64,000 nucleotides of DNA from positions 29,317,882 through 29,381,881 of the forward strand of contig OV884059.1 in NCBI GenBank assembly GCA_930367215.1, in the 5' to 3' direction. Within the stretch, counting starts at the first letter, position 1; each line of letters opens with the position of its first letter. Under the pieces are notes generated by a model, which was not told the origin of the DNA, did no database searches, and saw nothing but the letters and a program-made list of their open reading frames with translations. Below, piece after piece: positions 54,734 through 64,000 of this stretch. The position numbers and the translations under genes are program-made. This DNA is from Pollenia angustigena. Its lineage: Eukaryota > Arthropoda > Insecta > Diptera > Polleniidae.

Positions 54734-55406
54734 TTTATTCCTTTATTTATTTTTTAACAGATCTTAAGTAAATATTTGTTAATTTTAAAACTGTCTAAAT
54801 AATAAGACAACAAGCGAACAAAATCAAAAAGGTTAATATGCTGCTTTGTTTTTAAGTAAAAGGAAAACAAACATATTCCTTGAGGAAGGTAATAAAAAAA
54901 ATTGTACTTAAAAATTGTTAGTGTCATAATAAGCACAGCATAAAATTTAAAATGAAATAAAAAAAAACAGCGCACAAGTTATGCTAATATTTCAATGTTT
55001 TTCACGGTTTCTTCTTTGTTCGTTGTGTGTTTTTTTTTATTAAATCCCTTAAGGCAGACACAAACTTTATCATACTGTCACCTCAAAAACTCAAACTGTC
55101 TTTTTTTATACTTCAGTTTAAGGCTCCTTCAAAAATGAAAACAAATTCATTTAAGTTTTTTTTATAAAAGAAATTGTAACAATACTGGCAAAAGAAAAAA
55201 AAAAAAAAAAAAAAATACAAGTGTATGTTTGTATGTGAATGCGGAAAATATGTACATTATCATTATAAGCACTTATATGCAAATAAATGCTTTTGTTAAA
55301 AGCCCCTAAAAATATGCTTCATTGTTCGCTGTTGTTATTGTCATAAATGTTAGCAGCTATAATATAAGTAAAAGAAAACAAAAACAAAAACAAATGTATG
55401 GTAAAG
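54734..55406. other. Non-coding spacer
   Basis: AT-rich, poly-A at 55193-55216. A 73-residue minus-strand frame (54754-54975) has no domain. Nothing supported. Confidence 0.4.
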
Positions 55407-55408
55407 TA

Positions 55409-57249
55409 CCCTGCAGATAAAGTAACTAGTTTTTAGCTAGAAAATTACTGGTTAGTTTTCGGCTTTAACTAACCAGTAAATCTTCGCCTACAAAAGAATG
55501 TGTTTAGTAATCAGGAAAACATAAAAGCACTACGTACAATCCTACTGAAAGAACCAATGATGTCTCAAAATGAACGCATTCAAAAGTAAGTCATTATTTA
55601 TTTACCTGAAAAAAAAGTAGTTATAGAAGTGGTTATAGAAGAAAGCTACAAAATAATGAGTGAAAGAAGCTATTCATTTCGAAAAAGTAAGCGAAGTTTT
55701 CACTGGGTAGTTGCAATTGTGTATTTTTTCCTATATAAAACTAACAAATTTAACATTGGGTTGTTATAGGACCCCAACTAGTTCATTTTTGTGCATTTTT
55801 AAAATAGTTTTAAACTAGTTGCTTTATTTACAGTATAAGTACTAATAAAAGCAAAAGTAAATTTGACAATTCTGCCATGGGCATGTATTTATTTTAAAAT
55901 AATTATATGTGCTTACCTCTGGAATCAGAGAAAGAGAAAGAGAGAGAATATTATAATTTGTTTTCCTTTTACAGCATGTTTCACTTTTTTTAAATTCCCT
56001 TTTTAGTAACAGTAATTAAAGAAACTAGCAGAATGTTCCGATATGGCTGTCGTCATCTTTCTACATCGTAGAATTTCATGTATTTAACTAAATACATAAT
56101 TTTAACAAAAAGAATACGGAAATAATTTATCAACTTTAAAGCCAACCAAAAGTGTACGATTTTCTCTTGTATTGTTGTTGTTGTTTCAACAACAGGGGTC
56201 TAATCACTGCATACGATATCAAGCAAAATTGATCAAATATGAAAAATTGGGAATGTTCGAATTTCGAACAATTTTTGAATTTTGTTTTTGTTTTAAATAT
56301 AATTTTCTATGTGAAAGATGAAGTGCGAAATCCATGAACAGGCTGTTAATGATTAATTTTGTATTCCCGAAAATAACTTTGATCGAAATTATTTATTTTG
56401 GTATCATGAAACTCGATATCGAATGAAATGTATTGAATTTGAAATAAAAGCATTTGATATCGAGTAACTAGACATTACATTTATCGAGTTTTCATTCGAT
56501 ACGTCAGTGTTAAACGTATGCAAAAAAATTTGATTGTTTACTCGATACGATAGTATCGAATGCGGTGATTAGACCCCAGACAAGTGAATTGTTTTTTTAT
56601 AAATCTACTTTTATAGAGTGCTTCAGCACAGCGGCGAATAACGTTTTAAGTTACAAAATAATTATTTTTCAGTAGAGCAAAAAAACGTTTTTAACAGGCA
56701 GGATTATTTATTTTTTTAATTTTGTTTTTAAGATTATAAAAAATAATAATAATAATAACTTTAATGCAAGAGGCTTTTTAAACGTTATACCACTTTGCAA
56801 AACCATTTGGATTGTATCATTTTGCTAGTAACGTACAGCCTTCTTCCGCTGGCTGACTCTTTGTATGCCATTTTGAAGTAGTTAAGGTGTATAATTTTGG
56901 GTAATTTAATGTTTCAACAGCGTAAGAGAGTAATGTTAACAGTAATCTGCAAAAAAAAAAAAACAGTTTTTGCAAATAGTGGCTTTTACAACGTTATTCG
57001 CGGCTGTGCTTCAGTTGCTGTTCCTACAACAAACCAGTGAATTTTGTTTTTTAATCTACTTTTGTATATCAGTTGTTGTTGTTCCTACAACGCACAAGAC
57101 GTTCAATCGCTTTTACCAACGTTTACAACAATTGGCGTCACGTATAAAGTTTTGCAGTCGAAATTTTGTCATCTTTCTAATTTGTCGACGCGTAACAACT
57201 AGTAAAAAACTAGTCCAAAACCTTGCTAATAACGATTTTAGCTGCAGGG
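55409..57249. mobile_element. CCCTGCAG-ended DNA element with TA duplication and nested inserts
   Basis: The ends CCCTGCAGATAAAGTAACTA and, reverse strand, CCCTGCAGCTAAAATCGTTA, with TA at 55407-55408 and 57250-57251. A partial copy in the opposite orientation lies at 40405-41222. Nested inside is a GGGGTCTAATCAC element (56195-56577). A further inverted pair, GCACAGCGGCGAATAACGTT (56626) against AACGTTATTCGCGGCTGTGC (56990), bounds another apparent insert (about 56618-57016). A frame at 56970-57284 crosses these parts and shows no domain. No transposase found. Confidence 0.75.
56195..56577. mobile_element. Nested TIR element with GGGGTCTAATCAC ends, 383 bp
   Basis: The left end GGGGTCTAATCACTGCATAC and the right, reverse strand, GGGGTCTAATCACCGCATTC are TIRs, followed by CGATA-rich sequence on both sides. 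TCGATATCGAATG-type words recur inside (56415, 56455, 56485, 56545). No clear target duplication. In the sister copy at 40405 the flanking GTTGTTTCAACAAC-like region appears without this insert. Confidence 0.72.
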
Positions 57250-57251
57250 TA

Positions 57252-58642
57252 GTATGGATATTGCATATCACGGCATGTGTATAAAAGAGTCTTTGTGGAA
57301 GTTAACATGTAGGGGTGTGTATGTGTCAACGAAGCGTATTCCCCAAAAGACGCGAATTTTGACGTTTTTTTTTCTGCTGTTTTCATTCAGAGCCAAAGTT
57401 TGCTGTTTGCCACAATGTTTCTTTGTTTTTTTTTGTTGTATTGTAAGCGGCTTTAAACGGTTTGTAAAAGAAAAACTAATAAAATATTAAGGTACAATTA
57501 TTATGATTGTTATTGAAGGTTATTATATCATGGTGATTTTTTTTTTACTTTTATTTCCTTTTGGGTTAAAAAGAGAACCCTTCAAAAGTTATTGTGTAAA
57601 GTAAAGTTAATAAAAAGGTAAAAAATATAAATGTCGTTTAGACAGCTATAAACAAAGTTATACTTATGATAAATTTAATAAAAAAAGAATACTGAAATTT
57701 ATTTTTATAAACAGTTAAATGTGTCTTAATAAAAATTAAAAAGAAATATTTTACTTTTTTTTATTTTAAAATTTATTTAATTTTTTTTTATTTTTATAAA
57801 AAAAGCTTTAAAAAGAGAAAAGTGTTTTATATTTTGATACATCTTCAATAAGAGTTTACCTCGGCTTGCTATGAAGCTACAGGACTGGCAAGAAATGAAA
57901 GCTTTAATTGAGTACTGTTAGCATAAAAGCTTTTTTGTTTTTTCTTTTTTGTGTTTAATGTTTAAGAGTATAAACTCTATTTCATGGTAACTTATTTATA
58001 ACTTAATAATTTGTCAATTTCAATGTTAAGCTGCAGATAAAAAAGGAACCGAAAATTTGCATAATTAGATATTAGAAGCTAATAAAAGTGTTTAGAAGCA
58101 AGGACAAAGCATATATGTTGCTTCTTTAGGTAAAGCAAAGTTAAAAAAGTCAGAGAAACAAGGAACAAAAAGTTATTTTTAATGGAGTTAAATCTTATTA
58201 TAATTTTTTTTTTCACTTGCTTATTGCTTTACATTTATTTCGAAAGATTTGTTTTATCAAGAAACGTCTTGTGATACAACAGACTCCACTTTGAATTGTA
58301 GCTAATTGTGTTCTCTTGTAAAACTACATTGTCCTTTATAAGGGTGCCTTAAAATAGAATATAAAAGCTTATTTCATTAGCTGCAAAATTCATTTTATTT
58401 AAAATCGGCTAAGTTGTTTAACAATTGTAAATTTATTACAAATATTTGTGATTATTGTACGGATGATTAATATTTATTTTGAAATTATAACACTTATACG
58501 CCTGCTACCAAGTTTTTTCATTTGATTTCATATAAATTAGTGAAAATATGGACGATAGTACAATTGTTGATTTTATCTAAATTAAATTAAGCTCACCTTA
58601 AAATTTCACAGTTTTGAAGTTCTTATCTACGAAATATACTTA
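57252..58642. other. Non-coding spacer
   Basis: Low-complexity AT-rich DNA with poly-T runs (57537-57550, 57775-57790). No gene or TE boundary supported. Confidence 0.4.
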
Positions 58643-58781
58643 CTGTCATGTTTTTAGAATACTAGCGCAAAAGTGACTCGTTTAGTCAACATTAGAACAA
58701 AAACAAATTTTGAAATTTTGTTTTTGGCTTAAATGTAAGTTAAACGAGTTACTTTAGCGCTCGTGTTCTAAAAACAGGCAG
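58643..58781. mobile_element. Short MITE with ~40-bp TIRs and TTA flanks
   Basis: The left arm CTGTCATGTTTTTAGAATAC, then TAGCGCAAAAGTGACTCG, and the right, reverse strand, CTGCCTGTTTTTAGAACACG, then AGCGCTAAAGTAACTCG. The loop is about 55 bp. TTA at 58640-58642 and 58782-58784. It may be PIF/Harbinger-type by target; a foldback is the alternative. Confidence 0.72.
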
Positions 58782-58784
58782 TTA

Positions 58785-59239
58785 GTTTTAAATCGGCTAA
58801 GTAGTTGAGTTAAGTAGTTTATTACCACATTTTTAATTCTACGTCACAGTCAAGATGAACATAGACAACAGTACGTATATCTTTTATCTAATTTGAGTTT
58901 TTGAAATTCACTTATACGCCTTTTTTAAACTGTTTTGTATTATAACCAAACAACTTAATTAGATCCTTACAGACCAACCTAAATCAGCGTGTTAAGCCTC
59001 ATGTTTTCTAGGGCCTATTTTTTATTTTTTTTTCTGAAAAACATTAACATTTAATACCAGCGTTAATGTTGTGTCATGATCCTTAATTTTATCTTCTTAT
59101 GTTTAAAGAATCCACGAAATGAAAATGAAAAAAAAGAAGAAAACGCCGCTTGGCTGACCTAACAAAAGCTACATTGCCAGCTGGCTCCTACACTACACAG
59201 AAATTCAAATTCACCAATAAAAGCATTACCAAAAAACAA
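58785..59239. other. Non-coding spacer
   Basis: AT-rich; no feature supported. Confidence 0.4.
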
Positions 59240-61216
59240 AATAATTTTTAATCAAGTGAACTAAATATTTAATCAAGTTAATTAATTGTGTAATCAAATG
59301 AATTAAATGTTTAATCAAGTGAATTAAACGTTTTATCAAGTGAATTAAACGTTGAATCAAAAGAATTAAATGTTTAATCAAGTGAGTTAAACGTTTTATC
59401 AAGTGAATTAAATGTTTAATCAAGTGAATAACACGTTAAATCAAGTAAATTAAACATTCAATCAAGAGAATTATACGTTTAATCAAGTGAGTTAAATGTT
59501 TAATAAAGGAAATTAAGATTTAAATCAAGTGAAATTAATGTTTAATCAAACGAATTAAAAGTTCAATCAAGTGAATTAAACGTTTAATCACGTAAATTAA
59601 ACGTTTATTTAAGTGAATTTAACGTTTATTCAAGTGAATTAAAAGTTTAATCAAGCGAATTAAGCGTAAAATCGATATGAATTAAATGTTTAATCAAGTG
59701 AATTAAATGTTTAATCAAGTAAATTAAATGTTTAATCAAGTGAATTAAACGTTCAATCAAGTGAATTAAATGTTAAATCAAGTGAATTTAACGTTTAATC
59801 AAGTGAATTAAATGTTAAATCAAGTAAATTTAACGTTTAATCAAGTGAATTAAATGTTTAATCAAGCGAATTAAGCGTAAAATCGATATGAATTAAATGT
59901 TTAATCAAGTGAATTAAATGTTTAATCAAGTAAATTAAATGTTTAATCAAGTGAATTAAACGTTCAATCAAGTGAATTAAATGTTAAATCAAGTGAATTT
60001 AACGTTTAATCAAGTGAATTAAGCGTAAAATCGATATGAATTAAATGTTTAATCAAGTGAATTAAATGTTTAATCAAGTAAATTAAATGTTTAATCAAGT
60101 GAATTAAACGTTCAATCAAGTGAATTAAATGTTAAATCAAGTGAATTTGACGTTTAATCAAGTGAATTAAAAGTTTAATTAAGAGAATTAAGCGTATAAT
60201 TAATATGAATTAAAGGTTTAATCCAGTGATAACCACTCCATATGCTCGCGAATAAGTCAATAATCGTATTTTGCACACAGACACGGTCGGCAATTCACAT
60301 GTATACAACTACTTTGTTCGTTTCAAAACATCAGGCTATCATCAGTCTCTGCGACCGCACCCAAGTACATAAGATCTTTGTGTGCGTGCGTTCGGGGCTT
60401 GGTTATCACTGGTTTAATCTATTGAATTAAATTTTTAATTATGTGAATTAAGCGTTCAATCAAGTGAATGAAATGTTTAATCAAGTGAATTTAACGTTTA
60501 ATCAGTGAATTAAAAGTTTAATCAAGAGAATTAAGCGTATAATTAAGTGAATTAAATATTTAATCAAGTGAATTAAATGTTTAATCAAGTGAATTAAACG
60601 TTTAATCAAGTGAAGTAAGCGTAAAATCGATATGAATTAAATGTTTAATCAAGTGAACTAAATGTTTAATCAAGTAAATTAAATGTTTAATCAAGTGAAT
60701 TAAACGTTCAATCAAGTGAATTAAATGTTAAATCAAGTGAATTGAACGTTTAATCAAGTGAATTAAAAGTTTAATTAAGAGAATTAAGCGTATAATTAAA
60801 ATGAATTAAAGGTTTAATCTATTGAATTAAATTTTTAATCATGTGAATTAAGCGTTCAATCAAGTGAATGAAATGTTTAATCAAGTGAATTTAACGTTTA
60901 ATCAGTGAATTAAAAGTTTAATCAAGAGAATTAAGCGTATAATTAAGTGAATTAAATATATAATTAAGTGAATTAAATGTTTAATCAAGTGAATTAAATG
61001 TTTAATCAAGTGAATAAAACGTTTAAAAACGTGAATTAAACGTGTAATCAATTGAAATAAATGTTTAATCAAGTGAATCAAATGTTAAATCAAGTGAATT
61101 AAACGTTTAATAAAGTGAATTAAAAGTTTAATCAACTGAATTAAACGTTTAATCAAGTGAATTAAACGTTTAATCAAGTGAATTAAATGTTTTATCACGT
61201 GAATTAAACGTTTAAT
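59240..61216. repeat. 21-bp AT-rich minisatellite with higher-order repeats
   Basis: Unit AATCAAGTGAATTAAACGTTT and variants (AATG for AACG, GTAAATT for GTGAATT), about 85 units. GTTTAAT…ATTAAAC makes the junction of units nearly palindromic. A marker variant GCGTAAAATCGATATGAATT at 59663, 59874, 60022 and 60617 shows blocks of several units being re-copied. It is interrupted by a hAT-type MITE at 60224-60411. Because 21 is a multiple of three, long Leu-Ile-rich frames appear by chance. Confidence 0.95.
60224..60411. mobile_element. hAT-type MITE, 188 bp, with preserved empty site
   Basis: The ends CAGTGATAACCA and, reverse strand, CAGTGATAACCA are identical over 12 bp. GTTTAATC duplicates at 60216-60223 and 60412-60419. 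The re-copied minisatellite block at 60790-60840 has the same neighbourhood (TAAAGGTTTAATCTATTGAA) with a single GTTTAATC at 60812-60819 and no insert. The 8-bp duplication points to hAT. No coding content. Confidence 0.92.
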
Positions 61217-61440
61217 TGATACTATTAATTTGTTTGCTGTTGCAAATTTTATTATTTTTTAATTAAAATCACAAATTTTTTAATTGAAGTCAATTTTAAT
61301 TTTTTTCTCTGTACTTAACGCGCTGTCAATTTTCCAATAGCAAAGCGGGGACGCGGTACGAGTTTTTATTTTAGATTCACCGATATGTGACGAAAGCCGG
61401 TCGTTTTTAAAATGATCGTTTTCAAAAGGTGTGATGCTTT
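61217..61440. other. Spacer
   Basis: No feature supported; a short minus-strand frame across 61280-61510 overlaps the next repeat and has no domain. Confidence 0.35.
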
Positions 61441-61661
61441 CGGTGGCAACTTGACAAAACATCTTAAGTCGAAATAAGATAGCAAAAAAGTTTAAAAAAA
61501 ATCGGTGCAAAAATCAGTTTTATTAAAAAATAAAATAAAGCAAAAGTAAAGAAAAATTTTATTTATAATACAAAATTTTAAAAACGTTAACAAAAAAATG
61601 ATTAACAACATTTTTTTCAACTTTTTAAATTTGACTTAAGATGTTTTGTCAAAGTGCCACA
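61441..61661. repeat. Inverted repeat element, TTGACAAAACATCTTAAGTC arms
   Basis: GTGGCAACTTGACAAAACAT then CTTAAGTCGAAAT (61443-61477) pairs with ATTTGACTTAAGATGTTTTG then TCAAAGTGCCAC (61628-61660). The arms are about 34 bp and the length about 220 bp. MITE-like; no clear target duplication. Confidence 0.7.
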
Positions 61662-61730
61662 GATTTCAATCGATTTTAGAATACATTTTTAAAATAAAGT
61701 CTTATGCCTTTATTCATAAACATCCTTAAT

Positions 61731-61968
61731 AAATATATTTAAAAAAAAAATTACAAAGAATATAGACAGGAAATAAGAAGAAAATGTGTTTTAAATTAAT
61801 GAAAACGATATAATCGATTACAAATCATTAGTTTTTTAAAATTTATTTTAAATATATTTAAAAAAAAATTACAAAGAATATAGACAGGAAATAAGAAGAA
61901 AATGTGTTATAAATTAATGAAAACGATATTATCGATTACAAATCATTCGTTTTCTAAAATGATTTCAA
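61731..61968 (+). repeat. 119-bp tandem duplication
   Basis: 61731-61849 and 61850-61968 share AATATAGACAGGAAATAAGA, AAATTAATGAAAACGATAT and ATCGATTACAAATCATT with only a few changes. Confidence 0.9.
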
Positions 61969-62199
61969 TTACATACCTGATAATAATAATTTTTTTTTTT
62001 TAAATCAAATTAATAATAGAAATAAATAAAATAAAAAAATTAATGCAAAATATTTTTATTTTTATAATGAAAAATTATGTCTCGCAAGTGTTGGCCATTT
62101 TCTGCTTCGCATATATGTCCTCTTTTCAAAACATTTTGCTTAACCTTTCGCAAAACTTCAGGTGCTATCTTGTTGTTTTTTTTTCGCGTATGCTGTTTT

Positions 62200-62680
62200 T
62201 TTAATGGATGGTTTAAGGTTTATTAATATAGACTTTTCCTTTCAAATAACCCTAAAAGGAAACAGTCTGGAACGGTTAAATAATTAATTTACCAACGATT
62301 CGATTTGATCCGATTTTCCATCGCATTGTGCGCTGTGGCTCCATCCTATTGGAACCATTTAGAATTCCTCGGCTCTTATCCGATATCTTACACTAGTGAT
62401 GAAAACAGTGGCCATTGTATTCATTTTAAAAAAACTCTAGGCCAATCATCCTTTCCGACGAAACACCGCAACAAACATTGAACTAAATTGGGTGAAACTA
62501 CTCTTGAATTTTCCGAAGCCCATATACTGCTGTTTTAACTATTAACGAACCCATTTAATTGGAAATGGGCTTCGTTGCTCATAATTAAATTATGAATAAA
62601 ATCATGATTTGCTGGAAATTAATTGAATAATCGATGCAAGTCATCTGGTGGTTTCAATTCGTGGAAACATTCTTACTTTG
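62200..62680 (-). pseudogene. Mariner-like transposase relic
   Basis: Reading the minus strand: MSNEAHFQLNGFVNS-stop-NSSIWASEN (about 62590-62510), then NSKWFQ-stop-DGATAHNAMENR (about 62370-62310), then GYLKGKVYINKP (about 62250-62215). These are the three catalytic neighbourhoods in order. The first catalytic Asp is Asn (SNEAHF for SDEAHF), and stops and frameshifts are frequent. No TIRs recognised. It is an old relative of the DD41D copies. Confidence 0.8.
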
Positions 62681-64000
62681 GAATCACTCTTGTAGTAATT
62701 AATTAATTAAAAATACTCATTCGCCTCCTAAGATTTCTAGTTTCTAAAGAAAGTACATATTTACAAGACTACGTATGATTATTATTTCAAAATAAATGAA
62801 ATATCACTCATACGTCTTTTACAATTTGTTTTAATTTACCGTTTTTTGTTGTTGTTGTTTCATTTCATATTTACCCTTATGTGTTTCACTTTCTCTTATT
62901 CCTCTAAAGTTTTTGTTGTGGTAATTTTTTACATTTTCTCTTTCAATTTTATCTCTCCCTCTCTAAAAACATATTGTTGTTGTTGTTGTACATCAAGGCA
63001 TCATTGAAAAACTACTCAGTTGTTGATTGTATTTAAAAAGAAAAGCTTTTATTTTATCCCTACTCTTTGCCACCAAATGTTTTTGTTGCTGTTGTTGTTT
63101 CTCTACACTTCCTTGACGTTTTACTTGAATCCGTCGAGGCAAAAGCTAAAATCTGATGGCAGCACACAAATCTTTAAAGCTTAAATATCCCAACAGTTGA
63201 AATTTATCTACAGTATAACGCGGACAAAACTAAAATTGTAACGTGACAATATTAAAAAAAAAATAATAAATAAAATTGAAGAAAAAAACAAACACTTATA
63301 CCACTACATTTATACATATATACGTAGATGTATGTGAATGTGTAGATAAAACAAGACATACAGTTATTAACTAAAATAAATAAATTAAAAATCCATAAAT
63401 AATATAATTTTTTAGGATAATGAAAGAAAAATTTTAAGTTAAATTCTAAAAAAGCAAAAAAAAAATAAAATAAATTTAAACAAAAATAAATCTATTTTTG
63501 CAACTAAAAATTCCTTTTAATTACACGAAGAAAGTTTAGAACGCAAACAAGTCTTTAAAATCTTAAAAAAAATTCATTTGTTTTACAGTGCTTAAATTTA
63601 GTGGCTGATATTAACAGTGTGATCTACAGCATGAAAGATATTGGCAAAAAAATTGGTTAAATTATTATTAAACAATGCCTCTATGCCATAGAGGTGAACA
63701 TTAATAAACATTTGCAGCTTAAATTTGAAAACGACGCCATACAACGTCAATTGATTTTGAGTTCGCCAACCAAACAAAACTTTAATGAACCCAACTAACC
63801 AAAGATCAAAACAATCAACCAACAAACTTAAGAAAAGTAAACAAAACTAAACAAACGTCAAACTTAAGTAAGTAACAAAAAAAAATAAAAATAAAAGTGT
63901 CCCTGTAGATGGAGGCAAAATTATTTTTCTTTTATTAAAAAAAAAAAATAAAACAAAAAACAGTGGGTGGGTAAGTGAAAAACTAACTGACTGTTTGTTT
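62681..64000. other. Low-complexity non-coding DNA
   Basis: GTTGTTGTT runs at 62849-62862, 62970-62988 and 63078-63100, poly-A at 63252-63262, 63457-63467 and 63937-63950. A 75-residue minus-strand frame (63598-63825) shows no domain. No gene recognised. Confidence 0.45.

Noticed and set aside
56970..57490. Two overlapping open frames (104 and 78 residues)
   Set aside because: They run across the end of a DNA element into flanking DNA, with hydrophobic low-complexity composition.
59226..59423. Leu/Ile/His heptad-like protein (LIHLIKR repeats)
   Set aside because: Produced by the 21-bp minisatellite period, which equals seven codons; any frame stays open by chance.
59240..61216. CRISPR-like regular repeats
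   Set aside because: Units abut without unique spacers and the window is clearly eukaryotic; it is a minisatellite.

Overview
This is an AT-rich eukaryotic window dominated by transposable elements (TEs), with no recognisable host protein-coding gene and no rRNA or convincing tRNA gene. The base composition, the many short CA, GTT, GACA and poly-A tracts and above all the repeat families point to a higher fly (Diptera, Brachycera, perhaps a calyptrate such as a blowfly or muscid). That placement is an inference from repeat style, not a proof. The DNA is best read as intergenic or long-intron sequence that has been invaded repeatedly.

The clearest coding content is transposase and reverse transcriptase. 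One DD41D mariner-like element at 48451-49742 carries an uninterrupted 361-residue transposase and sits inside the reverse transcriptase of a LINE (47281-51003). A near-identical sister at 11570-12871 has a one-base frameshift. At least six older relatives of the same IS630/Tc1/mariner group are scattered at 1, 21.3, 36.3, 41.3, 45.4 and 62.2 kb, several of them internally deleted. There is also a dead Tc1-like element (8584-13099), a dead RNase H-bearing LINE (17.4-18.5 kb), a hAT element with a remnant of its dimerisation domain (23889-25710), and a coding island of unknown family at 43443-43997 with one in-frame stop.

Non-autonomous DNA elements are numerous, and many have readable target-site duplications: TA-flanked elements (3538, 22162, 27727, 29899, 32457, 39957, 55409), 8-bp hAT-type (20111, 23889, 29705, 60224), TTA (14658, 58643) and TTAA (16912). 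Nesting is extensive. Three insertions are supported by internal evidence: a CCCTGCAAAT element inserted in another copy of itself (27616-28365), and two MITEs inserted in tandem repeats whose neighbouring units preserve the empty site (14658-14820 and 60224-60411).

Tandem arrays form the third layer: a 561-bp array at 51.3-54.7 kb, whose units carry a tRNA-like Pol III promoter pair and whose right part is inverted; a 123-bp array with a dimeric higher-order repeat (31.06-31.93 kb); about 118-bp degenerate arrays inside a dispersed repeat (9.5-10.6 and 36.8-38.7 kb); and a 21-bp minisatellite (59.2-61.2 kb). Another dispersed family, ending in a short hairpin followed by CTTACTTG, occurs at 13.8, 20.6, 23.6, 24.4, 44.7 and 46.4 kb and resembles Helentron/DINE-1 elements in layout. 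No new multi-gene system was found. The items most worth a second look are the 561-bp Pol III-like array, the intact DD41D element, and the unknown coding island at 43.4 kb.
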